Source: a candidate division FCPU426 bacterium
GTDB lineage: Bacteria; Oederibacteriota; Muellerivitia; Muellerivitales; Muellerivitaceae
DNA length: 64,000 bases
Direction: 5' to 3'
NCBI GenBank assembly: GCA_027452205.1
Contig: DAIDGV010000010.1
Coordinates: 62,001-126,000 of the forward strand
Part shown: positions 18,596 through 29,077 of the stretch, piece by piece
Position numbering within the stretch: the stretch's first letter is position 1
Layout: each line of letters begins with the position of its first letter
The notes under the pieces: model-generated
Told to the model about the DNA's origin: nothing
The model's input: the letters and a program-made list of their open reading frames with translations, nothing else
The model's database searches: none
Position numbers and translations under genes: made by a program

Positions 18596-20743
18596 TTATG
18601 AAGCGGGTTTGAAGGCCTGAGTGGGGACGAATTCGAAACGGTCCGCTGCGGGTGGTTTCCACAAAAGGTTCAGGATCGTGTCTACCCCGGATGTTTTTTT
18701 GAAATGCGCCTCCAAAGAATGGGCGCCTTTCTTTAAAAATATTTTCTCGTCTTTTCGCTCGGCGGTCAGCACTTTTTTTCCATCCAAGCTCATCTCAAAA
18801 GTATCACTGGTCAAGGCGGTCCATTCATAAATACCGTCCTTTGGGGCGATCAAGCTCCCGGACCAATGAACGGCCAAAGGTGGGAATTCCGCGAAGGGAA
18901 AGTCATTGCGGAAGGTGAAGTTGAGGATCGGGTCTCTTTGGACCACAACAGGTGTACCTTTTTCCTCGGCTGAATGGTAATAGGTCCCGGTTAAACCCGA
19001 GGCGAAGGGATGGCGCGCCAACCGCTTTAGACCTGCGGCCACTGAAGGGGCGGGGATCGCGTAAAGGGCCGCGATAGGGTTTCCGCTCAGGTCCTTGAAG
19101 AACTCGGTGGTCCCGCCGGGATAGAGGCCCTGAAAAAGCCTTAAAGCGCCCCAATGGCCTTCCTCAAAGAACAGGCAGACACCCTTTCGGGGGTCCTTGG
19201 GTTTTAAATAGATCGAGTTAGGCAAACGCCACGAGCTGACCTGGGAGAAAATGTCATAGTCCAAGAAAGAAATTTGGAAATTGCCGTAAAACTTTTGGCA
19301 AAGCAGGCATTCGTGGTCCGGAGCGTAGTATCGCAAGCGGCCAGCCACCCAGCTATCCTCGGCCCCGCCCAACACCCGCCAACAATCCGGGTTCTTTGCT
19401 TGGATATCGAAATATTCATGAGCGTTCTGGCCCAGTGCGAAAACCAACAGGGCTCCCAGAACCGTTACCCGAACCAAGCGAGGCACGATGGTCTTCGTTC
19501 TTTCGAAAAGATCGGCCAATAGTTGTCCGGCGATCCAAAGGGCAAAGGGAAGGCTCCCAATGAGCCGGCTCGCGTGACGGCTGTCGATGGATAAAAAGGC
19601 GGGCAAAAGAAATAACGCAAAACCGACGAGCGGATAAAAATACCGCTTTTCTTTCCAGTGAAAGAGTGAATAGATAATGCCAGGTATCAGCAAAGCCCCG
19701 GTGATATTGTCCAATTGCGGGTAATTGGGAATGTTGTGATAAGGCCACCAATCGCCCTGCCGGTTAAAGACCAATAAGGTCTCGGTCAAGTGGTTCCAAA
19801 CGCCCAACCAGCCCTTCTCGATGAACAATTGTGGAAAGGCCAAAAGCTGTTTTTCCCGAAAGCTCAGGCCTTGGTCTTGAACGATGTGCCAGAGCATCGG
19901 GGACGCGAAAACCAGGAAAGTGCCAAAGAGCAGGGCGACGTTTTTGAGAAACACGCCCTTTTCGTTGGAACGGGAACATTCATAAAGGCCATAGATCAGT
20001 ATCAATACCGGTAAAAACTTCAGGTCCTGATAAGAATAAAGGCTGACCGCCAGGGCCAATCCGCAGGCAAAGAAGATCCCGCTTTTGGAAGTAGAGACCG
20101 CCCAGACCCAGAGGGCCAAAGTGAGAGCGATATAGAAGGGAACCTCAATGGCGGGGTGCCCATCCCGGCTATAGGTCAAGAACCAGCGGCTGACCGCCAA
20201 TAGGAAAAGCGAGGTCATCGCGGCGCTTTGGCCCGACAAGGAAGCGCAGAAGGCGTAAAAGAACACCAGGGTTAGGATGCTGATGAAGACACTGTAGAGA
20301 AAGAAAGATATCTGGGATGGCGCCACCAGGTGGAACCAGGCGTCCAGGGTGTAATAGGTGCTGGGCACGCAAACAGGCCATTTGAAAATTTCTTTAAAAG
20401 GGAACCAATTTTCTTTTGCCATGCGCTCCACGGTCAGGGCCAAATGGCCCTCGTCGGGGAAGATCCCGGCGGGAAATTGGTCCAAGTGATAGACCCGCAG
20501 GAAAAAGGCCAGGATCAGAATGCCGATCAAGCCGGCATATTCCCGCGCCGGGGAAAGAGTTGTGGGTGTGGAGGTTTTGGGATCCCGAAATAGACGCAGA
20601 AGTTGGTACCCGGCGAGGGCAAAAAAGAAAAGACCCAGGGGTAATGTCCAGGATTGGTTTTTTTGGACCAGAAAAAACTGACCCTGTCCGGCCAAGAACA
20701 AAAGGGCCAGGAAGGACCCGGTTTTCAAAATGGTTTTGTTCAA
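18596..20743 (-). CDS. GT39-like membrane glycosyltransferase with C-terminal PA14 domain
   Basis: The 715-residue protein has about a dozen membrane segments followed by a soluble C-terminal region. The N-terminal half resembles the PMT/ArnT-like (GT39/GT83) superfamily that uses lipid-linked sugars: an acidic loop after the first segments (DQFPAGIFPDEGHLAL). Residues about 590-710 form a PA14-like beta domain: SGLTGTYYHSAEEK, VHWSGSLIAPKDGIYEWTA, DTFEMSLDGKKVL and LKKGAHSLEAHFKK. PA14 usually binds carbohydrate. I chose TTG at 20743 (AAAGG seven bases upstream), because a longer reading would overlap the divergent neighbour at 20840. The combination suggests a periplasmic glycan-facing tail; the acceptor is unknown. 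Confidence 0.75.
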   Translation of the reverse strand: MNKTILKTGSFLALLFLAGQGQFFLVQKNQSWTLPLGLFFFALAGYQLLRLFRDPKTSTPTTLSPAREYAGLIGILILAFFLRVYHLDQFPAGIFPDEGHLALTVERMAKENWFPFKEIFKWPVCVPSTYYTLDAWFHLVAPSQISFFLYSVFISILTLVFFYAFCASLSGQSAAMTSLFLLAVSRWFLTYSRDGHPAIEVPFYIALTLALWVWAVSTSKSGIFFACGLALAVSLYSYQDLKFLPVLILIYGLYECSRSNEKGVFLKNVALLFGTFLVFASPMLWHIVQDQGLSFREKQLLAFPQLFIEKGWLGVWNHLTETLLVFNRQGDWWPYHNIPNYPQLDNITGALLIPGIIYSLFHWKEKRYFYPLVGFALFLLPAFLSIDSRHASRLIGSLPFALWIAGQLLADLFERTKTIVPRLVRVTVLGALLVFALGQNAHEYFDIQAKNPDCWRVLGGAEDSWVAGRLRYYAPDHECLLCQKFYGNFQISFLDYDIFSQVSSWRLPNSIYLKPKDPRKGVCLFFEEGHWGALRLFQGLYPGGTTEFFKDLSGNPIAALYAIPAPSVAAGLKRLARHPFASGLTGTYYHSAEEKGTPVVVQRDPILNFTFRNDFPFAEFPPLAVHWSGSLIAPKDGIYEWTALTSDTFEMSLDGKKVLTAERKDEKIFLKKGAHSLEAHFKKTSGVDTILNLLWKPPAADRFEFVPTQAFKPAS

Positions 20744-20839
20744 GCAGGCGCCTTTGGCACAGGAATGAAGACCGATTTTAACATGAATGCGGGGTCCTTT
20801 TGGGTTTTCGCGCTCGATCCGGCTTGATACACTTGGGGC

Positions 20840-22480
20840 ATGAACGGCCCAAAGCCCCTTTACTGGTTCCTCCTTTTCGCCCTTCTCTTTTCCGTTCAAG
20901 TGATACCGAGATTGACCCAAGACTCGTTGGTGAGCGATGAGAATCTCGATATGGTCGATGGTTTTTTTTATTGGCAGGGCGATGTCCTCGCGACGGGAGA
21001 ACATCCACCCCTCTCGAAAGCCCTTCAGGGGCTTCCTTCGCGGTTCATGGGTCTCAGGACCCAGACCCGGCTAGGTTTTGCCGGAACGCCGATCAGGGAC
21101 GCTTACTTTTTGACGGTCCTCAACCGGGATTATTTTGAAGATATCGTCTTTTGGTCCCGTCTTGTCACCTTCCTTTTTGGATTGGGTTTGGGTTTCGTTC
21201 TTTTTTCGGTTTTTCGGGAAAGCTCCACGGTCTTTGTGTTGACCCTTTTGACGCTATGGGCTTTCGAACCCTCTTTTCTGGCCTATTCGGGTTTTGCCCT
21301 GTCGGATATGCCGGTCACCTTTTTCTTTTTCGCGACGGTCTGGCGATTTGAAAAAACGCTAAAGGGTTCATCCCTTGGATCGAGCTTGCTGACGGGCCTT
21401 TTGGCCGGTATGGCCATTACCACCAAGTTCACAGCCTTGATTCTGTTGCCGGTCTTGGTTGTTTTGGAGGTCCAGTCGGCTTGGGCGGACCCCGGCCGTT
21501 TTTCCTGGATGACACTGGGCCGCCGTTGGGCAGTGGGTATCCTGGGCGCTCTCGTGTGGATCGGTCTCCTTTATTTACCTGGCACCCTAGCTTTGTCGGG
21601 ACACCCCTGGCCTTGGGTCCTCTTTATGGATGGCTTGCGGGATGTTTCGCGGAGTTTTTCTCATTTTTATTATTTCAGGGGTGGACTGAGTTCCAGCAAC
21701 CATTGGGATTATTATCCTGTGACGTTCCTGCTCAAATCGCCCATCGGGTTCCTGGTCCTCTTTTTCACCGGTCTTGCCTTGATGCTGGCGGGAAGGAAAC
21801 GGATACCCATCTGGCAGGTCGCGCCTATTCCTTTTTTCTTTCTGGCCTTTTTGTTCTTTCACGACGTGGGACTAAGGATGATCCTACCCATTTATCCCTT
21901 TTGCCTCTTGGTCGCGGCCCAGGCGGGGCAATGGATGACCGGTGAGGATCGGCCGAAATTAACCCTCTGGACATTGATCTGGGCGGGGCTTCTTGTTTTT
22001 CAGGTCTACAGTGTGGGGAGCCGTTTTCCGGCACAAGTAAGTTACTTTAATGAACTGATCCAGCCGGATCAAAGGCTCTATTGGCTGGGAGACTCGAACC
22101 TGGATATCGGCCAGGATACCAAGCGGCTGGCCGAGGCGGCGAAAACGCGGGGATGGCGCCACGTAAAATTAGCTTATTTTGGGACGGATGACCCGAAGCT
22201 TTACGGCATGGATTGGTCCTATTGGACACAGGAGGACTTGAAGGGGCCTCAGAGTGGCTGGTTTTACGCTGTCAATGATGAGTTCTTACAGATGGGTCCC
22301 GCTTACACGCCGGCAGCCGCTCTCATTGGAAAAAGCTGGATCGCGAATAGGCCGCCCGACGGGACCGTCGGGGATACCTGGAGATACTATGAAATACCCG
22401 GCCCCCTGCTCAAGGATAGTTCTCCCGCTATCGCTTCCGCGCCCTTCTTCATCGACCAAAGAACGGTTTTAACCAAGTAG
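20840..22480 (+). CDS. GT39-like polytopic glycosyltransferase (PMT superfamily)
   Basis: A 546-residue membrane protein with about ten to twelve hydrophobic segments. The first periplasmic loop has the acidic catalytic-type motif SDENLDMVDGFFYWQGD and then GEHPPLSKALQGLP, as in dolichyl-phosphate-mannose or undecaprenyl-phosphate-sugar dependent transferases. SGFALSDMPVTFFFFATV and TTKFTALILLPVLVV fit the same group. It is transcribed away from the other GT39-like gene, with only 96 bp between their starts, so the pair may share regulation and act on the same glycan. The final 130 residues are soluble. Donor and acceptor cannot be inferred. Confidence 0.8.
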   Translation: MNGPKPLYWFLLFALLFSVQVIPRLTQDSLVSDENLDMVDGFFYWQGDVLATGEHPPLSKALQGLPSRFMGLRTQTRLGFAGTPIRDAYFLTVLNRDYFEDIVFWSRLVTFLFGLGLGFVLFSVFRESSTVFVLTLLTLWAFEPSFLAYSGFALSDMPVTFFFFATVWRFEKTLKGSSLGSSLLTGLLAGMAITTKFTALILLPVLVVLEVQSAWADPGRFSWMTLGRRWAVGILGALVWIGLLYLPGTLALSGHPWPWVLFMDGLRDVSRSFSHFYYFRGGLSSSNHWDYYPVTFLLKSPIGFLVLFFTGLALMLAGRKRIPIWQVAPIPFFFLAFLFFHDVGLRMILPIYPFCLLVAAQAGQWMTGEDRPKLTLWTLIWAGLLVFQVYSVGSRFPAQVSYFNELIQPDQRLYWLGDSNLDIGQDTKRLAEAAKTRGWRHVKLAYFGTDDPKLYGMDWSYWTQEDLKGPQSGWFYAVNDEFLQMGPAYTPAAALIGKSWIANRPPDGTVGDTWRYYEIPGPLLKDSSPAIASAPFFIDQRTVLTK

Positions 22481-22650
22481 TTCTGAATTTTTGTGATCGG
22501 GCAAGGTATGGCAAACCCTAGGTTCCTTGTCCCGACTATCCGTGGGCAGAGGCCTTTTCTCCTGCTCAGGATCGAAATCCCAAGTGTAAAATAAGCATCA
22601 TTGTTTGCCTTGATCGCCGGGATCCAACTTTCTGTAAAGGGATGGGGCGA

Positions 22651-25600
22651 ATGCCGGTATTTCTTTTCAGCGACATCGAAGGTTCCACCCAAAAATGGGA
22701 AACATACCGTGATCTCATGGCCAAGGCTTTGGCGGCCCATGACGAGATCATGCTCTCCTGTATGAACCGTTTCGGGGGAAAGATCATCAAGAATACCGGC
22801 GACGGCGTTTTTGCCATGTTCGAGAACCGGTCGGCCCTGCAATGCGCTTTGATCCTGCAAGAAGAGGTCGGTAAAGTGGATTGGAGCGAGGTCAAGGGTC
22901 TCAAGGTGCGGCTGGGTCTGCACGCCGGGGAGGCCGAAAAGCGCGGGGAGGATTATTTTGGACCCGTGATCAATCGCACCGCCCGCATCCTAGCGACGGG
23001 CTGGGGTGGCCAGATCGTCCTGACCCCGGATGTCTTGAGCGCTTCCACAATGCCCGAAGGCGCCGAGGCGGAGCAATTGGGGACTCATTTACTGAAAGAC
23101 CTTCCCGACCCCCAGCCCCTGCTGGGATTGGTCCATAAGGCCGATCCCGAGAAATTTCCCCCGCTCCGATCCTTAAGCTCCCGACCGAACAACCTGCCGC
23201 CTCAAAGTACTCCTTTTTTTGGCCGTGAAAAAGAACGCCAACAGATCGCAGACCATTTGAAAGATCCAACTTGTCGCTTGCTCACCCTGGCGGGACAGGG
23301 GGGAATGGGAAAAACCCGTCTGGCCCTACAAGCGGCTGAAGATGCATTGGATCATTTCAAGGACGGTGTCTATTTCGTTCCCCTAGCGCCCGTTGCCAAT
23401 CCAGAAGATCTGGTCTCGACCATTGGCGGGGTCCTCGGGTTTTCGTTTGTCGGTGAATCCGACCGCAATCAACAGTTGATCCGTTATTTGAAAGACCGTT
23501 CCATGCTACTCGTTCTGGATAATTTCGAGCATCTTTTGCCCGGGGCGGCCTTTGTCGGCGAAATGCTGGACCAATCGCCCAAGATCAAGGCCATTGTGTC
23601 ATCCCGTTCCCATTTGGGACTTCCGGCGGAATGGGTCATGGAATTGACGGGGTTGTCCTGCCCCGATGGAACGCAAAACTCATCCGTGGAAAGTTCCGAC
23701 GCGGTCCAATTCTTCGTCGCCTGCGCGAAGCGGTTAAAGGCTGGTTTCGTTCTGGCGGAAGCGGACGTCCCGGAGGTTTTTCATATCTGCCGGTTGGTCG
23801 ATGGGGTGCCGTTGGGTATCGAGTTGGCGGCGGCTTGGATCCAGACCCTTTCCTGCAAAGGGATCCGAGAAGAAGTCGAAAAAAACATCGATTTTCTCGC
23901 TTCCAAAAGCCAGGGACGACCGGAGAGGCATCAATCGATCCGGGCGGTTTTCGAGTATTCCTGGAAGATCCTGAGCGAGGAAGAACAGCTCGCTCTTTGT
24001 TCGATGTCGATCTTTCGGGGCGGCTTTTTGCGCGATGCCGCGGAAAAAATAACCGGCAGTTCCTTGATCTTGCTTTCGGCCTTATTGGATAAATCCCTCT
24101 TGAAGAAAAGTCCCTCGGACCGGTTCGAGATGCACGAGTTGATCCGGCAATTCGCCGAGGAAAAGCTCAAAACCTTAGCGGTTGTCCATCGATCCGTTCG
24201 GGACAGGCACGCGGACTATTTCTGCGATTTTGTGGCGGTCCGGGAAAAGAAGCTTGTTGGTTCGACCGAACGAGAAGGGCTTCAAGAGATCGATAACGAA
24301 AGCGATAATGTCCGCGTCGCCTGGTCTTGGGTGGTCGAAAAAAGGGATGCCCGCCTGATAGACCGGGTCTGTAACGCTTTGTTCGAGTTTTTCGAGGGCA
24401 AAGCCTTGGCCCGGGAGGGGGAAGATACTTTTGGCCTGGCTGCCGCGGCTTTTTCGGCGCCCGAGTGCCAAGATTCGCCGGAAGCCCAGCTTGTTCTATC
24501 CAAGATGGTGGCCCGGCAAGGTTGGTTCCTTTATCAGCAGGGACGCATTGAAAAAGCCGAGGCTTTGATGAAGGAAGGTTTGGCCTTGTCCCGAAAACTC
24601 AAAAAAGACAAGGAAACCGGAGAATGCCTTCACTTTCTCTGCGCGCTCTATTCTTTTCAAAGAAAGATGGACCAACAAGAGACCTGCGCGAAGGAAAGTT
24701 ACGGCATCTTCAGCCGTCTTGAGGATGATCTCTGCGTTGGGTGGTCCTTGTTCCATTTGGCCCAGAAGCCAAAACAGGACCAAAATAATGAGCTGGCTAA
24801 AAGTTATTTTTTAAAGAGCCTCGAACTTTTTCGCAAAGTGGGATACGGGGATGGAATGGCCTGGAACCTCGTCAGCTTGGGCCAGATCGCCATGCAGGGA
24901 CGGGAATTCGACGCCGCTAAGAAATACTTCAATGAGAGTCTTTCGATCTTCGAGCGGACCGGCAATAAGATCTCCTCGGGAATGATCTTATTGGAACTGG
25001 CCCATCTTCATGAGGACATCGAAGACTACGAACCGGCCTATCAATTAGCCAAACAAGCTTATGAATCCTTCCAGACCTCGAATAACCGTTTGAGGTTGGC
25101 TTGGGCCCAGCTTTATTGCACCGACAGCGCTTTCAATATGGGCCGGTGGGAAGACTCTCTCAACGCGGGTCAGGATGCTTTGCGTCTTTTCGCCGAGGAA
25201 GAGGACAAGGTCGGGCAGGGTTGGACCTACGCAAACCTATGCCGGGCCCATAACCAGGGCGGGCAATTCGAGGAAGGCCTTAATTACGGTCGAAAAGGGT
25301 TGGATATATTCACGCGCCTGGGCGATAAAGAAGGAATGTGCGGTTGTCAGTACCACTTGGCCTTTTCCGAGATAGGTTTGCAGCACTTGAAAGAAGCCGA
25401 AGAGCTCTTTTTTTCCGCGCTCAGGAACGGATTGGCCCGAAAGATCCATTGGCGCATCATGGACGCCCTTTTTGGCGTGGCCCTCATCAAGGATAAGACC
25501 GGAAACCCCTCTTTGAGCCTGTTTATCGCGTGGATCTTGATCAAGGACGAGGCGATCGGTAAGGACATGAAAAGCCGGACTTCCAAATTGATCGCAGACC

Positions 25601-25719
25601 TACAAGCTAAATTAAAAAAGTCCGAAATGAAGGTCGTTGAAGAGAAGATCAAGCCTTTTACGACCGATACCTTGGCAGTCCAACTCCTGGCCCAACGGGA
25701 AAGCCAAGTCCGAGGCTGA
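22651..25719 (+). CDS. Class III nucleotide cyclase - AAA/STAND ATPase - TPR fusion protein
   Basis: A signalling protein of about 1022 residues. Residues 1-165 are a class III adenylate/guanylate cyclase domain: FLFSDIEGSTQ (metal Asp), IIKNTGDGVFAMF (substrate Lys and second metal Asp) and GPVINRTARIL (transition-state Asn and Arg), so it is probably active. A STAND-type ATPase follows: AGQGGMGKTRLAL (Walker A) and LLVLDNFEHLL (Walker B). The C-terminal 400 residues are TPR-like repeats, e.g. AMQGREFDAAKKYFNESLSI. No membrane segment or DNA-binding domain is seen. I prefer ATG 22651 because AAAGG at 22636-22640 is well spaced for it; ATG 22642 is too close. The helical repeats would sense a partner that switches the cyclase. 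Confidence 0.88.
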   Translation: MPVFLFSDIEGSTQKWETYRDLMAKALAAHDEIMLSCMNRFGGKIIKNTGDGVFAMFENRSALQCALILQEEVGKVDWSEVKGLKVRLGLHAGEAEKRGEDYFGPVINRTARILATGWGGQIVLTPDVLSASTMPEGAEAEQLGTHLLKDLPDPQPLLGLVHKADPEKFPPLRSLSSRPNNLPPQSTPFFGREKERQQIADHLKDPTCRLLTLAGQGGMGKTRLALQAAEDALDHFKDGVYFVPLAPVANPEDLVSTIGGVLGFSFVGESDRNQQLIRYLKDRSMLLVLDNFEHLLPGAAFVGEMLDQSPKIKAIVSSRSHLGLPAEWVMELTGLSCPDGTQNSSVESSDAVQFFVACAKRLKAGFVLAEADVPEVFHICRLVDGVPLGIELAAAWIQTLSCKGIREEVEKNIDFLASKSQGRPERHQSIRAVFEYSWKILSEEEQLALCSMSIFRGGFLRDAAEKITGSSLILLSALLDKSLLKKSPSDRFEMHELIRQFAEEKLKTLAVVHRSVRDRHADYFCDFVAVREKKLVGSTEREGLQEIDNESDNVRVAWSWVVEKRDARLIDRVCNALFEFFEGKALAREGEDTFGLAAAAFSAPECQDSPEAQLVLSKMVARQGWFLYQQGRIEKAEALMKEGLALSRKLKKDKETGECLHFLCALYSFQRKMDQQETCAKESYGIFSRLEDDLCVGWSLFHLAQKPKQDQNNELAKSYFLKSLELFRKVGYGDGMAWNLVSLGQIAMQGREFDAAKKYFNESLSIFERTGNKISSGMILLELAHLHEDIEDYEPAYQLAKQAYESFQTSNNRLRLAWAQLYCTDSAFNMGRWEDSLNAGQDALRLFAEEEDKVGQGWTYANLCRAHNQGGQFEEGLNYGRKGLDIFTRLGDKEGMCGCQYHLAFSEIGLQHLKEAEELFFSALRNGLARKIHWRIMDALFGVALIKDKTGNPSLSLFIAWILIKDEAIGKDMKSRTSKLIADLQAKLKKSEMKVVEEKIKPFTTDTLAVQLLAQRESQVRG

Positions 25720-25891
25720 ACGACCGAGGTCTTTGCCGATCTTCATGACGGCGCTCATAGGCTTTATCCCCCATCCGGTCCATCCTTGAATCAGAGACAG
25801 GGCCTATTGAAAGAGCCCATTTTTGGTCCTAATTTGGCCTTGTTTTCAATTTAAAGAACCCGGCCAAAAGGCCCGGGTAAAGGAACAGATC

Positions 25892-28489
25892 ATGGATATC
25901 AACCAATTTACTCTTAACGCCCAGAACGCGGTGCAGGCCGCCCAAAGCCTGGCCAGCGAACATGGCAACCCGCAGGTGGATAACGAACACTTGTTCCTGG
26001 CTCTTTTGCGCCAAGAAGAAAGCGTTGTCGATCCTATTTTGAAAAAGATCGGTGTCGAGCCCTCGGCGCTGGAAAAGAGCTTGGAAAAAGACATCCAGGG
26101 CCTGCCCAAAGTGGAAGGCGGGGGACAACTTTATATTTCTCCCCGCTTAGGCAAGGCGCTGGACGCCGCACACAAAGAAGCGGACAAGATGAAGGACGAG
26201 TATGTCTCGACCGAGCATTTGCTCCTGGCCCTTTTGGACGCGCCCGGCGCCCAAGGCCATCCCGAAGACTGGGGCGTGAAGAAGCTGGTCAAACAGCATG
26301 GTCTGAACCGGGACAAAGTTCTCTCCGCTCTGGCCGATGTGCGGGGCAATACCCGGGTGACGGACCAGAATCCTGAAGCCAAGTATGAATCCCTCAAAAA
26401 ATACGGTAAAGACCTGACGGACCTGGCCCGTCGCGGCAAATTGGACCCGGTCATTGGCCGGGATGAGGAAATCCGCCGGGTCATCCAAGTCCTGTCCCGC
26501 CGCACCAAGAACAATCCTGTGCTTATCGGCGAACCCGGTGTGGGTAAGACCGCCATTGTGGAAGGTTTGGCTAATCGCATCGTTTCGGGTGACGTGCCCG
26601 AAGGGCTCAAGGGTAAAAAGGTCATTTCGCTGGATCTGTCGGCCATGGTCGCTGGGGCCAAGTTCCGGGGCGAATTTGAGGACCGTTTGAAAGCCTTCTT
26701 AAAGGATGTCACGGCCAGCGAAGGCCAGATCATCCTTTTTATCGACGAACTGCATACCCTGGTAGGCGCGGGGGCCGCCGAAGGCTCTATGGACGCCAGC
26801 AATATGCTCAAGCCCGCTTTGGCCCGGGGTGAACTGCGCGCGGTGGGCGCCACCACGCTGAACGAATACCGTAAATATATCGAAAAGGATTCGGCTTTAG
26901 AGCGCCGTTTCCAGCAGGTCATGGTGGGCGAACCCAGCGTGCCCGATACCATTTCCATCCTGCGGGGTCTCAAAGAACGATACGAACTCCATCACGGTGT
27001 TCGTATCCAAGACGCGGCTTTAGTGGCGGCGGCGGTGCTTTCGAACCGCTATATCACCACCCGTTTTTTGCCGGATAAGGCTATCGATCTGATCGATGAG
27101 GCGGCCTCTAAACTGCGTATCGAGATCGATTCCATGCCCGTCGAACTGGACGAGGTGGAACGCAAGATCCGCCAACTCGAGATCGAAAAACAGGCCCTTC
27201 AAAAAGAAAAGGACGAGGCTTCCAAAGACCGCCTGGCTAAGCTGGAAAAAGAAATGGCGGACCTCAAAGAGGGTTCGTCCCAAATGAAGGCCCAATGGCA
27301 GGTCGAAAAGAAGTCCATTCAAGAGCTGCGTAAGCTGAAAGAGGAAGTGGACAACCTGAAAGTGGCGGAGACCAAGTTCGAACGCGAAGGCAAGTTGGAT
27401 AAAGTGGCCGAACTGCGTTACGACCTGCTGCCCAAAGCGCAAAAGCGCCTGAAAGACCTGGAAGATAAGCTGGCCGAGATCCAGAAAAAGGGCGGCATGC
27501 TCAAAGAAGAGGTCACGGACCAAGAAATCGCCGAAGTAGTGGCCAAATGGACGGGTATCCCTATCTCCAAAATGATGGAAGGGGAAACCCAGAAGCTCAT
27601 CCATCTCGAAGACGCTTTGACCAAGCGGGTCGTGGGGCAGAACGAGGCGGTGGTGGCTGTGGCTAACGCCATTCGCCGGTCCCGTTCAGGCCTGGGCGAT
27701 CCCAACCGGCCTTTAGGCTCATTTCTCTTTGTGGGGCCGACGGGCGTGGGTAAGACTGAACTGGCGAAAGCCTTGGCAGGTTACCTGTTCGACGATGAAA
27801 AGATGATGGTGCGTATCGACATGAGTGAATATATGGAAAAACACTCGGTCTCGCGCCTGGTGGGCGCCCCTCCGGGCTATGTGGGCTATGACGAAGGCGG
27901 TCAATTGACCGAGGCGGTTCGCCGTCGGCCTTATAGTGTGGTTTTGTTCGATGAGGTCGAAAAGGCCCATGCCGATGTGTTCAATATCCTGCTCCAAGTC
28001 TTGGATGACGGTCGTTTGACCGACAGCCAGGGCCGGGTGGTGGATTTCAAGAACACCGTACTCATCATGACCAGCAATATCGCTTCCCAGGCCATCATGG
28101 AAGCCAAGAAGACCGATGAACAGCTCAAGGACGCCCTGCAGAAGGAATTGCGGCAGTTCTTCCGCCCTGAGTTCCTCAACCGGGTGGACGATATCGTCAT
28201 TTTCCATCGCTTGGGCGAAAGCCAGATCGAGTCCATCGTGAACATCCAATTGGAAAGCCTGCGCAACCGCTTGGCCGACAAGAAGATCACGCTGGAAATG
28301 TCCAAAGGCGCCTTGGTTTACCTGGCCGAGAGGGGCTATGACCCGGTCTATGGGGCCCGGCCTTTGAAACGGCTTATTCAGCACGACCTCATCGACAAGC
28401 TGGCCTTAAAACTGCTCGACGGGGAGATCCGAGAGAACCAGGCTGTTCATGTGGAAGTAGGCAAAGACGGGGAACTGGTCATTAAGTAA
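25892..28489 (+). CDS. clpB: ATP-dependent disaggregase ClpB
   Basis: ClpB rescues aggregated proteins together with DnaK. The 865-residue product has the full layout: Clp N-domain from residue 1 to about 145, first AAA+ domain with [13 protein letters not shown] and [13 protein letters not shown], the coiled-coil middle domain (residues about 410-530, [20 protein letters not shown]) that separates ClpB from ClpA/ClpC, and the second AAA+ domain with [14 protein letters not shown] and LFDEVEKAH. The start is ATG 25892 behind AAAGGAA. The gap upstream has no CIRCE element and no clear heat-shock promoter. The gene is monocistronic as far as visible. Confidence 0.97.
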   Translation: MDINQFTLNAQNAVQAAQSLASEHGNPQVDNEHLFLALLRQEESVVDPILKKIGVEPSALEKSLEKDIQGLPKVEGGGQLYISPRLGKALDAAHKEADKMKDEYVSTEHLLLALLDAPGAQGHPEDWGVKKLVKQHGLNRDKVLSALADVRGNTRVTDQNPEAKYESLKKYGKDLTDLARRGKLDPVIGRDEEIRRVIQVLSRRTKNNPVLIGEPGVGKTAIVEGLANRIVSGDVPEGLKGKKVISLDLSAMVAGAKFRGEFEDRLKAFLKDVTASEGQIILFIDELHTLVGAGAAEGSMDASNMLKPALARGELRAVGATTLNEYRKYIEKDSALERRFQQVMVGEPSVPDTISILRGLKERYELHHGVRIQDAALVAAAVLSNRYITTRFLPDKAIDLIDEAASKLRIEIDSMPVELDEVERKIRQLEIEKQALQKEKDEASKDRLAKLEKEMADLKEGSSQMKAQWQVEKKSIQELRKLKEEVDNLKVAETKFEREGKLDKVAELRYDLLPKAQKRLKDLEDKLAEIQKKGGMLKEEVTDQEIAEVVAKWTGIPISKMMEGETQKLIHLEDALTKRVVGQNEAVVAVANAIRRSRSGLGDPNRPLGSFLFVGPTGVGKTELAKALAGYLFDDEKMMVRIDMSEYMEKHSVSRLVGAPPGYVGYDEGGQLTEAVRRRPYSVVLFDEVEKAHADVFNILLQVLDDGRLTDSQGRVVDFKNTVLIMTSNIASQAIMEAKKTDEQLKDALQKELRQFFRPEFLNRVDDIVIFHRLGESQIESIVNIQLESLRNRLADKKITLEMSKGALVYLAERGYDPVYGARPLKRLIQHDLIDKLALKLLDGEIRENQAVHVEVGKDGELVIK

Positions 28490-28548
28490 GGATGGCCTGC
28501 ACTCCGAAGTTCCAGGAGCGTAGGAAGGGAGGGAAAGAAGACCGAGCC

Positions 28549-28641
28549 GTGAAGGTGGATACCAGCATGGAAGGCGAGTTGATTTTTTTGATCCGCCATG
28601 CCGAGAGGAGTCTTAATCATGCGTTCCGCAACCGGTGCTGA
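28549..28641 (+). pseudogene. Possible N-terminal remnant of a histidine phosphatase
   Basis: A short frame from GTG 28549 reads ELIFLIRHAERSLNHAF and then stops at 28641. The LIRHAER piece matches the start of phosphoglycerate mutase/histidine phosphatase proteins (strand followed by the catalytic RHG/RHA). It overlaps the 5' end of the following SRPBCC gene in another frame. It may be what is left of a gene truncated when the next gene arrived. Only about 30 codons are available, so chance resemblance is quite possible. Confidence 0.25.
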
Positions 28642-29077
28642 ACCCACAAGAATCCAAAGAAACGATTCGATACTTCTCTCGGCAAGCCTGGAGAAGGTTT
28701 TCCAAACACTGCTGGACCTTCATTCTTATACACAATGGTGGCCCAAGACCTTCAATTTCAAGGTGTTGGATCCAGGACCGGTCCAAGTAGGAACCCGCAT
28801 GTGGGTTTCGAACGAGGGGTTCGTCTGGTGGTGGTGCAAGGTTGTCGCGATACAGGAAAACCAAAAGATCGCCTTTCGTTACGAGCATGGCGCGTGGGAA
28901 GGGGATACGGAATGGATTCTTACGCCCGAACCCGGGGGCGTCCGGGTGACATACTCCGTTGATATTCAGCCGGGATCATTTTGGTTGAGAGGCCTGGCGC
29001 GGATCGTGAACCTTGGTAAGATGCATTCGAAGCAGATGAACGTCATCTTGGAAGGCCTCAAAGGCTATCTTCGCTAA
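28619..29077 (+). CDS. SRPBCC (START-like) fold small protein
   Basis: A 152-residue single-domain protein with the helix-grip pattern of polyketide cyclase/dehydrase-like proteins: an opening strand IQRNDSILLSASLEKVFQTLLDLHSYTQWW, middle strands MWVSNEGFVWWWCKVVAI, and a long C-terminal helix MHSKQMNVILEGLKGYL. Such domains bind hydrophobic ligands; some are enzymes, many are uncharacterised. I chose ATG 28619 because GAGGAG lies at 28605-28610; an in-frame ATG seven codons earlier is less well placed. Ligand unknown. Confidence 0.75.
   Translation: MRSATGAEPTRIQRNDSILLSASLEKVFQTLLDLHSYTQWWPKTFNFKVLDPGPVQVGTRMWVSNEGFVWWWCKVVAIQENQKIAFRYEHGAWEGDTEWILTPEPGGVRVTYSVDIQPGSFWLRGLARIVNLGKMHSKQMNVILEGLKGYLR

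Noticed and set aside
25720-25891. CIRCE or heat-shock sigma promoter upstream of clpB
   Set aside because: No TTAGCACTC/GAGTGCTAA repeat; CTTGAA and CCCATTTT pieces exist but with wrong spacing.
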